Part shown: positions 24,087-33,074 of the stretch, one piece after another
How the letters are laid out: every line of letters starts with the position of its first letter
Position numbering within the stretch: the stretch's first letter is position 1
Assembly (NCBI GenBank): GCA_046723645.1
Contig: JBKOUY010000008.1
Location: forward strand, 1-64,000
From: DASQUK01 sp046723645
GTDB lineage: Bacteria > Actinomycetota > Acidimicrobiia > Acidimicrobiales > VFJN01
DNA: 64,000 nucleotides
Direction: 5' to 3'
Program-made: the position numbers and the translations under genes
The notes under the pieces: generated by a model
Seen by the model: only the letters and a program-made list of their open reading frames with translations
The model's database searches: none
Told to the model about the DNA's origin: nothing

Positions 24087-27000
24087 ATGAACGCTGACGA
24101 GCGGGCGTCGCTACTGCCGGTCGGGACGGTGACGTTCCTCGTCAGCGACGCCTCAAGATCCGACGTCGTGACGGCCGCCGTCGCCGCGCACAACGGCCTC
24201 CCAGCCGATGCCATGGGCGCCCCGGTCGGCGATGGCGCCGTCGTCGCGGTGTTCGGCGACGCGGCCGACGGGCTCGCAACCGCCGTCGACATGCAGCGCC
24301 ACCTCCTGGGCGAGCCCGCGCCCGACCACGGCGGACCTGCGCCCCGGACCGCGTTGCACACCGGCGAGGCCCTCCTGCGCGACGAGCGGTACTACACGGG
24401 CGCGGCCCTGACGCGCTGCGCCCGGCTGCGTGACATCGCCTACGAGGGTCAAACGCTGCTGTCGTCGGCCACGGCGGCGCTGGTCACCGACGCGCTGCCC
24501 GAGGGGGGCGTGCTGCGCGACCTCGGGATACACCGGCTTCGGGACCTGTCCCACGCAGACCGGGTGTGCGAGCTGCGCACCACCGGGTTCGACCGCGAGT
24601 TCCCGCCGCTGCGCTCGCTGGACGCAGTCACCCACAACCTGCCGATCCAGCTGACGAGCTTCGTGGGGCGCGCCGGCGAGCTGGCCGCCGTGGAGCGCCT
24701 GATCCGCAGCGACCGCCTGGTGACGCTCACCGGGGCGGGCGGTGCCGGCAAGACGCGCCTGGCCGCTCAGGCCGCAGCCGAGCTGGCCGAGCACTGGCCC
24801 GACGGGGTGTGGTGGGTCGACCTCGGCCCGGTCGCCGACCCGGCCTTGGTTGCCGAGTTGACCGCCTCCACCATCGGCGTCATGGTCGAGCCGGTCGGCG
24901 GGCCGCGCCGGGCGCTGTCACTCCAGCTGCGGGATCGCCGCGTGCTGCTGTGCCTCGACAACTGCGAGCACCTGATCGAGTCCAGCGCCGACCTGGTGGA
25001 GACGGTGCTGCGCACGTGCACCGAGGTGTCGGTGCTGGCGACCAGCCGGGAGCCGCTGGGCGTGGCCGGCGAGACGGTGTGGCGGGTGCCGTCCCTCCAG
25101 GAGGAGGAGGCGGTGGCCTTGTTCGTCGACCGGGCGAGTCGCGTGCGTCCGTGGTTCACGCTCGACGCCACCAACGAGGCGGCCGTCCGCACGCTGTGCC
25201 GGCGCCTGGACGGGATCCCCCTCGCGGTCGAGCTGGCGGCGGCGTGGCTGCGCACGCTCACCCCGGCGCAGATCGCAGCCGGGCTTGACGACAGGTTCGC
25301 GCTGCTGGTGCGCGGTCCGCGGAGCGCGGCCCGGCGCCAGCAGACCCTCGCCGCCTCGATGGACTGGAGCCACGACCTGCTCGACGAGTGCGACCGCGTC
25401 GTTTTCCGCCGCCTGGGCGCCTTCAAGGGTGGGTTCACCCTCGACGCGGCCCGGGCCGTGTGCGCCGACGGGCAGGGCGCCGCCGTCGCCGAGTCGGATG
25501 TCCTCACGGCCCTGGGACGCCTGGTCGACAAGTCCCTGGTCGTCGTCGACGAGCGGGCGGGCGAGGCTCGATACCGGCTGCTGGAGACGATCCGGCAGTA
25601 CGCCGTCGACAAGTTGGTGGCCGCCGGCGAGCGGGACGCCGCCAGCGAACGCCACCTCGACCACTTCCTCGCCTTGGCCGAGGCGACCCAGCCCGAGCTC
25701 GAGGGTCCCGATCAGGACGCCAGCCTCGACCGGCTCGAGACGGAGCACGACAACCTCCGGGCCGCACTGGACTGGGGCCTGGTCCTGGCCGACCCGGACC
25801 GCGGCCGCCGCATGGCCGGGTCCCTGGTCTGGCTCTGGTACAAGCACGGCCACGGCGACGAGGGCCTGGACTTCACCCAGCGAGCCATCGACCGGGCGCC
25901 CGACGACCGCTCGACCGTCCAGGCACAGTTGCTGGTGAGCGCGGCCGCGCTGGCCCAGGTGTGCGGCCAGTTCCGGCTCATCGTCGACTATGCCCAGCGC
26001 GGCGTCGAGGTCGCCACGCTCAACCACGACGATCGGATCCGCGGCCGGTGCCTGTTCCTGCTGGCGGTGGTGCAGTTCTACCTCGACCTCGACGCCGCCT
26101 GGGAGCTGTGCGCGCAGGCGCTGGCCTGCGCCGCGGCCGCCGGCGACGCGTTCACCGCGGACGCGGCGCTGGTCGTCCAGGGCTCGATCCCGTCCACGCG
26201 CAACCGCTTCGACGCTGCGCTGCCGCTACTGCAGGAGGGCGGCGAGCGTTGCCTGCGGCGTGGCGACCGCACCTTCGCCGCACTCGCGCTCAACTACCAG
26301 GACGACATCGCCGCGAGCACGGGCGACGTGGCGCGGGCGGAGCGCCTCGCCACGCGGGCGTTGGAGATCGCCCGGCCGTTGGGCGACTACTACGCGGTCG
26401 GCCTGTCGACGTGCCACCTGGCCTTCGTCAAGGGACTCGCCGGCGATCTCGACGCCGCCCTGCGGGTCGTCGAGCCGGTGGTGCGTTCCGTCGAGGGTGC
26501 GGATCACGCCGTGTTCATCCCACGGATGGGCTCCGTCCTCGGCATGCTGCACCTCTGGAGCGGCGATCCCGAGGGGGCGATCGGGTGGTTCGAGCGGGAC
26601 GTGCGAACGGCGGATCCGGTGCCACCCGACAACCTCATCGTTGCCCGCTCGCTGCCGGGGCTGGTTGCCGCCCTGCGCCATGTCGGTCGGCGCGACGAGG
26701 CCCGCACGCTCGTGGACCGGGCACTGGCGCTGGCGCGCAAGCTGGACGTTCCGCACCTCGTGGCCGACGCCCTCGAGCAATCGGGACTGCTGACCGCCGC
26801 CGAGGACGCCGGCGCGGCCGAGAACCTCCACCATGAGGCCCTGGCCCTGCGGATGGACCACGGGCTGCGCACGTTCGTCGTGGACAGCGTCGATGCGCTC
26901 GCCGGGCTGGCATGCCGGGCAGAGAGCCCGGCGGAGGCGGTTCGCCTCCTGGCGGCCAGCGATACCGCCCGCGCCGCGATGGGCTACCCGCGCCCCTGGA

Positions 27001-27386
27001 TCGACCGGCCCGGCCACGACGCCACCGTGGCTCGCCTGCGCTCCGCGCTGGGCGAGGAGGCCTTCTCGGATGCCTGGGCCGAGGGCGCAAACCTGTCGCT
27101 CGACGACGTCGTCGCGTACGCCCGCCGGGCGCGAGGGGCCCGCACCCGACCCTCGACGGGCTGGGCGAGCCTCACGCCGACCGAGCTCGACGTGGTCCGC
27201 CTGGTCACGGAGGGCCTGACCAACCCCGAGATCGGGGCGCGCCTGTTCATCAGCCGGGCCACGGTCAAGACCCATCTGTCGCACGTCTACGCCAAGCTCG
27301 ATGTGTCCAATCGCACCGAGTTGGCGGCCCTGGCCGGCCTGCAGTCCGGCCGCGGCGATCAGTCGCCGGCGACCGGCAGCAGCTGA
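24087..27386 (+). CDS. LuxR-family STAND ATPase regulator with degenerate cyclase-like N terminus, 1099 aa
   Basis: Residues 8-180 resemble a class III nucleotidyl cyclase homology domain (VGTVTFLVSDAS, VGDGAVVAVFGDAADGLATAVDMQRHL, TALHTGEALLRDERYYTGAALTRCARL). The usual TDIEGST metal site reads SDASRSD and the region after it is shortened, so catalysis is doubtful. An NB-ARC or AfsR-type NTPase follows: Walker A LTGAGGAGKTRLA near 215, Walker B VLLCLDNCEHLI and the SREPLGV motif. TPR-like helical repeats (about 520-960) come next, then a C-terminal LuxR HTH (LTPTELDVVRLVTEGLTNPEIGARLFISRATVKTHLSHVYAKL). It probably acts as an ATP-gated transcription activator. Confidence 0.92.
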   Translation: MNADERASLLPVGTVTFLVSDASRSDVVTAAVAAHNGLPADAMGAPVGDGAVVAVFGDAADGLATAVDMQRHLLGEPAPDHGGPAPRTALHTGEALLRDERYYTGAALTRCARLRDIAYEGQTLLSSATAALVTDALPEGGVLRDLGIHRLRDLSHADRVCELRTTGFDREFPPLRSLDAVTHNLPIQLTSFVGRAGELAAVERLIRSDRLVTLTGAGGAGKTRLAAQAAAELAEHWPDGVWWVDLGPVADPALVAELTASTIGVMVEPVGGPRRALSLQLRDRRVLLCLDNCEHLIESSADLVETVLRTCTEVSVLATSREPLGVAGETVWRVPSLQEEEAVALFVDRASRVRPWFTLDATNEAAVRTLCRRLDGIPLAVELAAAWLRTLTPAQIAAGLDDRFALLVRGPRSAARRQQTLAASMDWSHDLLDECDRVVFRRLGAFKGGFTLDAARAVCADGQGAAVAESDVLTALGRLVDKSLVVVDERAGEARYRLLETIRQYAVDKLVAAGERDAASERHLDHFLALAEATQPELEGPDQDASLDRLETEHDNLRAALDWGLVLADPDRGRRMAGSLVWLWYKHGHGDEGLDFTQRAIDRAPDDRSTVQAQLLVSAAALAQVCGQFRLIVDYAQRGVEVATLNHDDRIRGRCLFLLAVVQFYLDLDAAWELCAQALACAAAAGDAFTADAALVVQGSIPSTRNRFDAALPLLQEGGERCLRRGDRTFAALALNYQDDIAASTGDVARAERLATRALEIARPLGDYYAVGLSTCHLAFVKGLAGDLDAALRVVEPVVRSVEGADHAVFIPRMGSVLGMLHLWSGDPEGAIGWFERDVRTADPVPPDNLIVARSLPGLVAALRHVGRRDEARTLVDRALALARKLDVPHLVADALEQSGLLTAAEDAGAAENLHHEALALRMDHGLRTFVVDSVDALAGLACRAESPAEAVRLLAASDTARAAMGYPRPWIDRPGHDATVARLRSALGEEAFSDAWAEGANLSLDDVVAYARRARGARTRPSTGWASLTPTELDVVRLVTEGLTNPEIGARLFISRATVKTHLSHVYAKLDVSNRTELAALAGLQSGRGDQSPATGSS

Positions 27387-27955
27387 TCCACGAGCTCGCG
27401 GGCCACCTCGGGACCGACCGGCTGACCGAGCATCAGGCGCCGCAGGAGGATCGGCCCCACCAGCGCATCGGCCAGCAGCTCGGGGTCGGCCGTCGCCACA
27501 ACCTCACCCGCATCGATCGCCTCGCGCAGAAGGTCCACGAGGGCCGCGCGGCGCTCGGCGCTGAACCGGCAGTGAAACTCGCGGACCTTGGGGTCGCGCT
27601 CCGCGGCGTCGATGAGCGCGGGCATGCACGCGGAGTAGGTCGACTGCGCGACGAGGCACGCGACCTGCTCGATGACTGCGACGACACGGTCGCGCAGCGG
27701 CCCCTCGTCCGGAACCTCGACCGACGCCTTCAAGGTCCGGAACGCATCCTCCACGAGCTCGAGCTTCCCGGGCCAGTGCCGGTAGATCGTGCTCTTGCCG
27801 ACACCGGCCCGGGCCGCTACTGCTTCGATGGTCAGCGCCCCGTAGCCGACCTCGCCGAGTTCGTCGAGGACGGCCTCGAGGATGACCCGGCGTGACCGCT
27901 CGACGCGGGGATCCAGCTCCGCGACCACACCGGTTGCGGATCCCACGTCGACCAT
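27359..27955 (-). CDS. TetR-family regulator of the adjacent MFS exporter, 198 aa
   Basis: The HTH (residues 18-65) reads RRVILEAVLDELGEVGYGALTIEAVAARAGVGKSTIYRHWPGKLELVEDAF, a strongly conserved TetR pattern. A C-terminal helical domain follows, with the signature LLRRLMLGQPVGPEVARELVDQLL. It is the second gene of an operon with the MFS exporter, starting four bases after the exporter stop. The palindromes at the exporter promoter are the expected binding sites. It overlaps the 3' end of the convergent LuxR gene by 28 bases. Confidence 0.93.
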   Translation of the reverse strand: MVDVGSATGVVAELDPRVERSRRVILEAVLDELGEVGYGALTIEAVAARAGVGKSTIYRHWPGKLELVEDAFRTLKASVEVPDEGPLRDRVVAVIEQVACLVAQSTYSACMPALIDAAERDPKVREFHCRFSAERRAALVDLLREAIDAGEVVATADPELLADALVGPILLRRLMLGQPVGPEVARELVDQLLPVAGD

Positions 27956-27959
27956 GCCG

Positions 27960-29588
27960 TCATTCTCTCATCTCGCCGGCCGCGACCGGAACCAGCTCGA
28001 GCTCGTAGTCGTCGAGCGCACCGTCCTCGACGGCGTCGCCCTCGACGGGCTCGCGGCCCGCACGCCGCGACACGGCGAGGACCGCAGCCGCGGCGGCGAG
28101 CGCGATGCCGAGGGCCACCGTGTTGGCCAGTGTGAAGGCGTCGGTGAAGGCGGAGGCCGCCCGGGTCAACACTTCGCCGCCGCCGGCCGGGACCCGCTCC
28201 GCGATGGCGCTGGCGGCGCCGATGGACTCGCCGGCCGCGGCACGGGCACCAGACGGGAGCTGCACCCGCTCCAGGTCGATGCCGGACCGGTACGCGGTGT
28301 TGGCGATGCTCCCGAGCAGTGCGATGCCGAGCGCACCCCCGAGCTCCCGGGTGGTGTCGTTCACGGCCGATCCGACGCCGGCCTTGGAGAGCGGCACCGA
28401 CGTCATGATCTCGCTGGTCGCCGGGGCGGCGGTGATGCTCATGCCGGCGCCGAGGAGCGTGAACGCAAGGGCGATGACGAGGTACGGCGTGTCCGGCGTC
28501 AGCATCGTCAGGACCCCGAAGCCGATGGCCACGATCGTGAGCCCGAGGGCCATCACCCGGCTGGCGCCGTAGCGCTCCGCCAGTGCCGCGCTGCGGGGCG
28601 AGAACACCAGGAAGGAGAGGGCCAGGGGGAGCGTGGCCAGGCCGGCCTCGAGGGGCGAGTACCCCCGGCCGAACTGCAGGTACTGCGTCATCAGGAAGAA
28701 GAACCCGAACATCACGAAGAAGGCGACGGTGATGACGCCGCTCCCCGTGCTGAAGCGACGATCCCGGAAGAGCGTCAGCGGCAGCATCGGATGGTCGCTG
28801 CGCCGCTCCCACCTCACGAAGAGCGACAGGGTGACGCCGGCGGCTACGAAGGCACCGATCACTGGGAGGCTGGTCCAGCCGTCCTCGGGGCCCTGGATGA
28901 TCCCGAAGATCAATGAGCTCAGGCCGACCAGCGACAGCAACGCACCCACCGGGTCCAACGGCGTTTGCGTGTCGTCTCGCGAGTCGGGTGCGAAGCGCCA
29001 GACCGCCGCGATGATGCCGACGACGATGGGCACGTTGACGAGCAGGGTCGAGCCCCACCAGAACCCCTCCAGCAGCCCACCGGTCACGATCGGCCCGATC
29101 GATGCCCCCGCGCCGGCGAAGCCGGCCCAGATCGCAATCGCCCGGGGCCGCTCCTCGGGCGGGAAGATCGACGTGATGATCGACAGCGTCGCCGGCATGA
29201 TGAACGCGGCGCCGATGCCCATCACCGCCCGGCTGCCGATCACCTGTGTCGCGTCGCTCGCCAGCCCACCCATGAGGGCGCCGACGCCGAACACGGCGAG
29301 GCCGGCGAGCAATGCACGCCGCCGCCCGAAGCGGTCTCCGATCGCGCCGGCACTCAGCAGGAGGCCCGCGAACACGACCGCGTAGGAGTCGACGATCCAT
29401 TGCAGCTCGGATGCCGACGCCTGCAGTTCGCGCTGCATGGTCGGCAGCGCGGTGTTGAGGCCGGACACCGACATGACCACGAGCACGAGCGACAGGCACA
29501 TGATCGCCAGCAGGAACCAGCGTCGAGCGTGGATCTCCGGCCGTTCGTGCAACGGGATCGCCGGCGCGGCAGTGGTGGGAGAGGCCAT
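27960..29588 (-). CDS. MFS exporter, DHA2 (14-TM) family, 542 aa
   Basis: Fourteen hydrophobic segments are present. Motif A (GAIGDRFGRRRALL) lies in the loop between helices 2 and 3. Helix 5 carries the antiporter motif in GAGASIGPIVTGGLLEGFWWGSTLLVNVPI. Other typical DHA2 features are LNTALPTMQRELQASASELQWIVDSYAV and the long final cytoplasmic tail. Likely substrates are lipophilic cations or antibiotics, exported by proton antiport. ATG 29588 has an AAGGAG ribosome site. It is the first gene of an MFS-TetR operon under a near-consensus promoter overlapped by two palindromes. Confidence 0.93.
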   Translation of the reverse strand: MASPTTAAPAIPLHERPEIHARRWFLLAIMCLSLVLVVMSVSGLNTALPTMQRELQASASELQWIVDSYAVVFAGLLLSAGAIGDRFGRRRALLAGLAVFGVGALMGGLASDATQVIGSRAVMGIGAAFIMPATLSIITSIFPPEERPRAIAIWAGFAGAGASIGPIVTGGLLEGFWWGSTLLVNVPIVVGIIAAVWRFAPDSRDDTQTPLDPVGALLSLVGLSSLIFGIIQGPEDGWTSLPVIGAFVAAGVTLSLFVRWERRSDHPMLPLTLFRDRRFSTGSGVITVAFFVMFGFFFLMTQYLQFGRGYSPLEAGLATLPLALSFLVFSPRSAALAERYGASRVMALGLTIVAIGFGVLTMLTPDTPYLVIALAFTLLGAGMSITAAPATSEIMTSVPLSKAGVGSAVNDTTRELGGALGIALLGSIANTAYRSGIDLERVQLPSGARAAAGESIGAASAIAERVPAGGGEVLTRAASAFTDAFTLANTVALGIALAAAAAVLAVSRRAGREPVEGDAVEDGALDDYELELVPVAAGEMRE

Positions 29589-29629
29589 CGAGAGCTCCTT
29601 GGGGGGGACCACGGATCTTCGCTACGACC

Positions 29630-29681
29630 GAGACGTTCTCGTCTCTCTGCGAAACGTATGCGTCTCGAAACGAGACGTCAA
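29630..29681 (-). promoter_or_regulatory. Exporter promoter with two TetR-type palindromes
   Basis: On the minus strand, TTGACG (29676-29681) and TACGTT (29653-29658) are separated by exactly 17 bases. The palindrome CGTCTCG-AAA-CGAGACG (29661-29677) fills the spacer. A second palindrome, GAGACG-TTCT-CGTCTC (29630-29645), lies just after the expected start. The centres are about 32 bp apart, three helical turns, so repressor dimers would lie on one face of the DNA. Confidence 0.8.
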
Positions 29682-29726
29682 CGTTCTACATCGTGTCGTT
29701 GGTCACGCCGCCCGATCGTGCCGGGG

Positions 29727-30248
29727 TCAGGGCCGCCCGTCGGGGTCAGTGCGGTCGCCGAGGCTCACGAGGATGGTACGGAGCAGCCCCGTCAGCTCCA
29801 GCTGCTGGCGAGGCGAGAGGGCGGCGAGGATCTCGCGTTCCGTGGCCATGTGGCTGTGGACCACGTCGTCCACCAGGTCGAGGCCCTTCTGCCTGAGGCG
29901 CACCACGACCTTGCGGCGATCACGGGTCCGCGTGCGCTCGACGAGGCCCCGTTCCTCCAGGCGGTCGATCCGGTTGGTGACCGCGCCGGTGGTGACCATG
30001 GTCTGCCTGACGAGCTCGCCGGCGGTCAGCTCGTACGGCTCGCCCGATCGGCGAAGCGTCGCCAGCACGTCGTACATCCAGCTCTCGATGCCGTAGCGGG
30101 CGAAGTTCTCGGCGAGGCGCCGGTCCACGAGTCGTGACAGCCGCGACACCCGCCCGATCACATGGATCGGCGACACGTCCACATCGGGCCGCACCATGTT
30201 CCACTGGCCCGTGATCCGATCGACCGCATCGGGATCTCGCGGGGGCAC
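29727..30248 (-). CDS. MarR-family transcriptional regulator, 173 aa
   Basis: The winged helix reads YGIESWMYDVLATLRRSGEPYELTAGELVRQTMVTTGAVTNRIDRLEERGLVERTRTRDRRKVVVRLRQKGLDLVD, with the standard MarR wing (TRDRRKVVVRL). N- and C-terminal helices provide the dimer interface. The GTG at 30248 is six bases after TACAGT. It is divergent from an EamA transporter gene with 59 bases between, an arrangement typical of a MarR repressor that controls a small-molecule exporter. Confidence 0.93.
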   Translation of the reverse strand: MPPRDPDAVDRITGQWNMVRPDVDVSPIHVIGRVSRLSRLVDRRLAENFARYGIESWMYDVLATLRRSGEPYELTAGELVRQTMVTTGAVTNRIDRLEERGLVERTRTRDRRKVVVRLRQKGLDLVDDVVHSHMATEREILAALSPRQQLELTGLLRTILVSLGDRTDPDGRP

Positions 30249-30254
30249 CGCAGG

Positions 30255-30300
30255 ACTGTACCGCCGGAAAGGTGGAAGGTAATAGTCTCAAGATTAAGAT
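30255..30300. promoter_or_regulatory. Divergent marR-eamA control region
   Basis: TACAGT (30255-30260, minus strand) is the -10 element of marR and TAAGAT (30295-30300) that of the transporter gene, seven bases before its ATG. A near-palindrome TCTCAA-GA-TTAAGA (30286-30299) overlaps the transporter -10, and is a plausible MarR site. Confidence 0.55.
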
Positions 30301-30307
30301 AACGAAC

Positions 30308-31501
30308 ATGAAGTTAAATGCGCCGGGAGCGGCGTGGGCGACGGCCGGCGCCACCGTGCTGGCGCCCGTCTCGTGGGGAACCACCTACATCACCATCACG
30401 GAGCTCCTTCCCGATGGCCGCCCCCTGCTCGTGGCGACCGTGCGTGTCGTCCCCGCCGGCTTGGCCTTGTTGCTCGTCGCCGCGACCCGGTCGCGCTGGC
30501 GGCCCCACGGCGCAGAATGGCGGCGCACCGCCACGCTGGCGCTGTTCAACTTCGGCATCTTCTTCCCGCTGCTCGTCGTGGCCGTCTACCGCCTGCCCGG
30601 CGGGGTGGCGGCGGCAGCCGGCGGACTGCAACCCCTCCTCGTTGCCGCCCTGTCGTGGCGGATCGCCCGGCGCCGGCCCGCCCCGCTGGAGTTGGCGATT
30701 GGCGGTGTCGCGGCCCTGGGCGTGGGCCTGGTCGTGATCCGGCCCGGGGCGGGCCTCGACGCCGTCGGGGTGCTGGCGGCCATCGGCGCCAACGTGTCGT
30801 TCGCCGTCGGCGTGGTCCTGACGAAGCGCTTCCCGGCGCCTGCGAACCGCCTCGCCGCCACCGGCTGGCAGCTGCTCATGAGCGGGGTGATCCTCGTGCC
30901 GCTCGCCGCCATCGTCGAGGGCGCGCCGCCGCCGCTGACGGTGCGCACCGTCGCGGGGTTCACCTACCTCAGCCTGGCCGCCACCGCACTGGCGTTCGTC
31001 CTCTGGTTCGACGGCATCCGCCGCCTGCCAACCGCCGCCCCGCCCCTCCTGGGCCTGGCGGCGCCCGTCACGGGGGCGGCACTGGGATGGGCCGTGCTCG
31101 GCCAGTCCTTGTCCCCTGTGCAGCTCACCGGGTTCGTCGTCACGCTCGCCGCCATCGGCTATGGCGCCTCACTGCCAGCGACGCCGCGCCGCCGTGCCGG
31201 GTCGAGCGGGATCAGGTCACGTGGGGCAGAACCAGTCCTCGCCCACGCCGGCGCCCGCATCGGCACCGCGCCCGTCGGGGGCGGGGAAGGGCGAGCGGAA
31301 GGTGAAAGCCTCGGGCGAGGGGCCGTGACGGCGCAGCGCCTCGAGGCGCGCCTTGGCGTCGACCACGGTGGGAAGCGTGCCGGCCGGAATCCACCACAGC
31401 ACCAGGTATGCGTCGGCGAGCCGTTCGAACCATTCGCGGCGGCGCCGCATCATGTCGCGATGCGGCGTGCGATAGGTGAACTCGGCCAGCTCCTCGAGTG
31501 A
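30308..31501 (+). CDS. EamA/DMT-family transporter with long antisense-coded tail, 397 aa
   Basis: Ten hydrophobic helices in two EamA repeats run from residue 5 to about 290, with AIGANVSFAVGVVLTKRF at the second repeat. This pattern suits amino-acid, nucleoside or drug exporters of the YdcZ/PecM kind. After the last helix (VVTLAAIGYGASLPATPRRRA) the frame stays open for about 100 more residues, over the 3' half of the convergent DUF3291 gene. The tail is Gly/Arg-rich and shows no domain. A lost stop codon or frameshift near 31190 is likely. ATG 30308 fits a leaderless start; a GTG at 30272 is an alternative. Confidence 0.85.
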   Translation: MKLNAPGAAWATAGATVLAPVSWGTTYITITELLPDGRPLLVATVRVVPAGLALLLVAATRSRWRPHGAEWRRTATLALFNFGIFFPLLVVAVYRLPGGVAAAAGGLQPLLVAALSWRIARRRPAPLELAIGGVAALGVGLVVIRPGAGLDAVGVLAAIGANVSFAVGVVLTKRFPAPANRLAATGWQLLMSGVILVPLAAIVEGAPPPLTVRTVAGFTYLSLAATALAFVLWFDGIRRLPTAAPPLLGLAAPVTGAALGWAVLGQSLSPVQLTGFVVTLAAIGYGASLPATPRRRAGSSGIRSRGAEPVLAHAGARIGTAPVGGGEGRAEGESLGRGAVTAQRLEARLGVDHGGKRAGRNPPQHQVCVGEPFEPFAAAPHHVAMRRAIGELGQLLE

Positions 31502-31747
31502 CTCCCAGACGCTCATGTTCACCAGCAGCATGTCGTCGTCGAACGCCCGGATCGCCGTGGCGTCGCCGGCCTCGGTCTGGAGCCGCCAGACGAAGCCCGG
31601 TGCCTCGTCGGCCATCTGATTGACCGGCTCAAGCGCCGCCACGAACCCGGCGAGCTGCTGGGAGTCGAGCGGCGCGAGCACACGACCGATGTTGCATTGC
31701 GCGAGGTGGTAGGTGGCCGGCACTCGATCCACCCTGTCGGAGGCCAT
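31217..31747 (-). CDS. DUF3291 family protein, 176 aa
   Basis: The family motifs are present: YHLAQCNIGRVLAPLDSQQLAGFVAALEPVNQMADEAPGFVWRL near the N terminus, then MLLVNMSVWESLEELAEFTYRTPHRDMMRRRREWF and YLVLWWIPAGTLPTVVDAKARLEAL. DUF3291 is a dimeric alpha+beta barrel of the kind found in monooxygenase-like proteins, and function is unknown. ATG 31747 lies five bases after the SRPBCC stop, so it is in an operon. Its last 285 bases are overlapped by the open frame of the convergent transporter. Confidence 0.9.
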   Translation of the reverse strand: MASDRVDRVPATYHLAQCNIGRVLAPLDSQQLAGFVAALEPVNQMADEAPGFVWRLQTEAGDATAIRAFDDDMLLVNMSVWESLEELAEFTYRTPHRDMMRRRREWFERLADAYLVLWWIPAGTLPTVVDAKARLEALRRHGPSPEAFTFRSPFPAPDGRGADAGAGVGEDWFCPT

Positions 31748-31752
31748 GCCGG

Positions 31753-32310
31753 TCAGGCCGGCGCCGGAGCGCCGACGCCGCCCCGGGTGATCGTCCGCTC
31801 GAGGATCCCGAGGGTGGCTCGCAGTGCGCCCTCGGAGATGATCGGGAAGATGTCGGCCTCCTTCCACACCGGGTCGATCTCGGACCAGTCGTAGTACGAG
31901 GTCACGAGCGTCCCCTCGTCGGCGGGCGCAAGCCTGTACCCGTAGATGTGGCCGATCTGGGGGCGGATCCTGCCGCGGATCGTCCACGCGATCTCGCGGT
32001 CGGGAACGAAGGTCGTGATCGCGACCGTGACGTCGTAGCGGCCCAGCGGGTAATCGTTGAGCGCCTCGCGGTCCATGTGCACCACGAAGCTGTCTCCGAC
32101 GGCGGACACGGGCTCCCCCTCCGCGGACATCAGCATCCCGGAGCTGTCGATGGCGACGTGACCCTGCGGATCGCACAGCACCCGAAAGATCGTCGCCGCA
32201 TCGGCCGGGATGGTGCGCTTCACTTCCATCCGCTCGACCTTCTCCTCGGCGATCGTCGCGTCGTCGGTCGTTGTCTCGTCGGTCGTCTCGGCGGTCGCCT
32301 CGTCGCTCAT
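31753..32310 (-). CDS. SRPBCC-fold protein, 185 aa
   Basis: After an acidic, threonine-rich N-terminal tail (about residues 1-27) comes an SRPBCC (START-like) domain: MEVKRTIPADAATIFRVLCDPQGHVAIDSSGMLMSAEGEP, a central VGDSFVVHMDREAL region and DREIAWTIRGRIRPQIGHIYGYRL. The fold binds hydrophobic ligands. No catalytic residue can be picked out. A weak AGGA ribosome site precedes the ATG. It shares an operon with the DUF3291 gene downstream. Confidence 0.85.
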   Translation of the reverse strand: MSDEATAETTDETTTDDATIAEEKVERMEVKRTIPADAATIFRVLCDPQGHVAIDSSGMLMSAEGEPVSAVGDSFVVHMDREALNDYPLGRYDVTVAITTFVPDREIAWTIRGRIRPQIGHIYGYRLAPADEGTLVTSYYDWSEIDPVWKEADIFPIISEGALRATLGILERTITRGGVGAPAPA

Positions 32311-32352
32311 GCCCGCATCCTGCCACTGCGACGGTGGCGGTGCCCCCCGCCG

Positions 32353-33050
32353 TCAGCTGCCTCGGCGGGTGCAGGTGTACGTGCCGTAGGCCGAGCGGCG
32401 AAACGTGCGCTCGACGATGTCGAACCCGGTGTGATCGAGCATCGAGTCCAGCAGCCAGCTGTACGTGCTGAACTCACCGCGCACGTGCTCGGCCAGCTCG
32501 TCGGCCGTCCAGCCGGCAGCCGGGTCGCTCACGGCGCCCGACAGCCACGCCTCGATGCGTTCCTCGGCCTCGTGGGGCGAAAAATCGAATATCAGATCAC
32601 GCAATCGCAGCGTGCCGTGGGGACGGAGGAACGACGCGACCCGCTCGAGCGCGATTCCCTTCCAGAAGTCCGGTAGCTGGTGGAGCGCGTTGCGCGTGAA
32701 CACCACGTCCGCCGGCTCGCGGTCGTGGACGTAGGACAGAAAGCCGGCGTCCACAACGGTCACGTTGTCGAGCCCGATGTGCGCGACCCGCGCGCGGATC
32801 GCCGCCGTCATGGCGCTCGAGACGTCCACCGCGACGACCTGACGACAGAAGGGCGCCACCGCCACGGCGAAGGTCCCCGTGCCCGCCCCAGGTCGACGAC
32901 CAGCGAGTCGGGACCGAGGTCACGCTGCCGGAGCACCTCTACGTCCTCGGTTGGATCGAACCCTGCCTTGCGGTCATACCCGGCCACGTAGCCGGCGTCG
33001 AGGTGCTCCTGGCCTGCGTGTGCCCGCTCGTCCAGCCACCAGGGCTTCAT
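32353..33050 (-). pseudogene. Class I SAM-dependent methyltransferase, broken by one-base frameshift
   Basis: The 5' part (from ATG 33050, with an AGGAGG ribosome site) reads MKPWWLDERAHAGQEHLDAG, then YDRKAGFDPTEDVEVL and LVVDLG. At that point the SAM-binding glycine motif should follow. One base missing in a run of four C (plus strand, 32886-32889) shifts the frame. The second part continues in another frame with VAVDVSSAM, TVVDAGFLSY, VVFTRNALHQLPDFWKGIALERV and a normal C terminus. A five-base run would restore DLGAGTGTF. Either the gene is inactive or the run was miscalled. Confidence 0.8.
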
Positions 33051-33074
33051 CTGTCGGACCTCCTGTTCGCGTTC

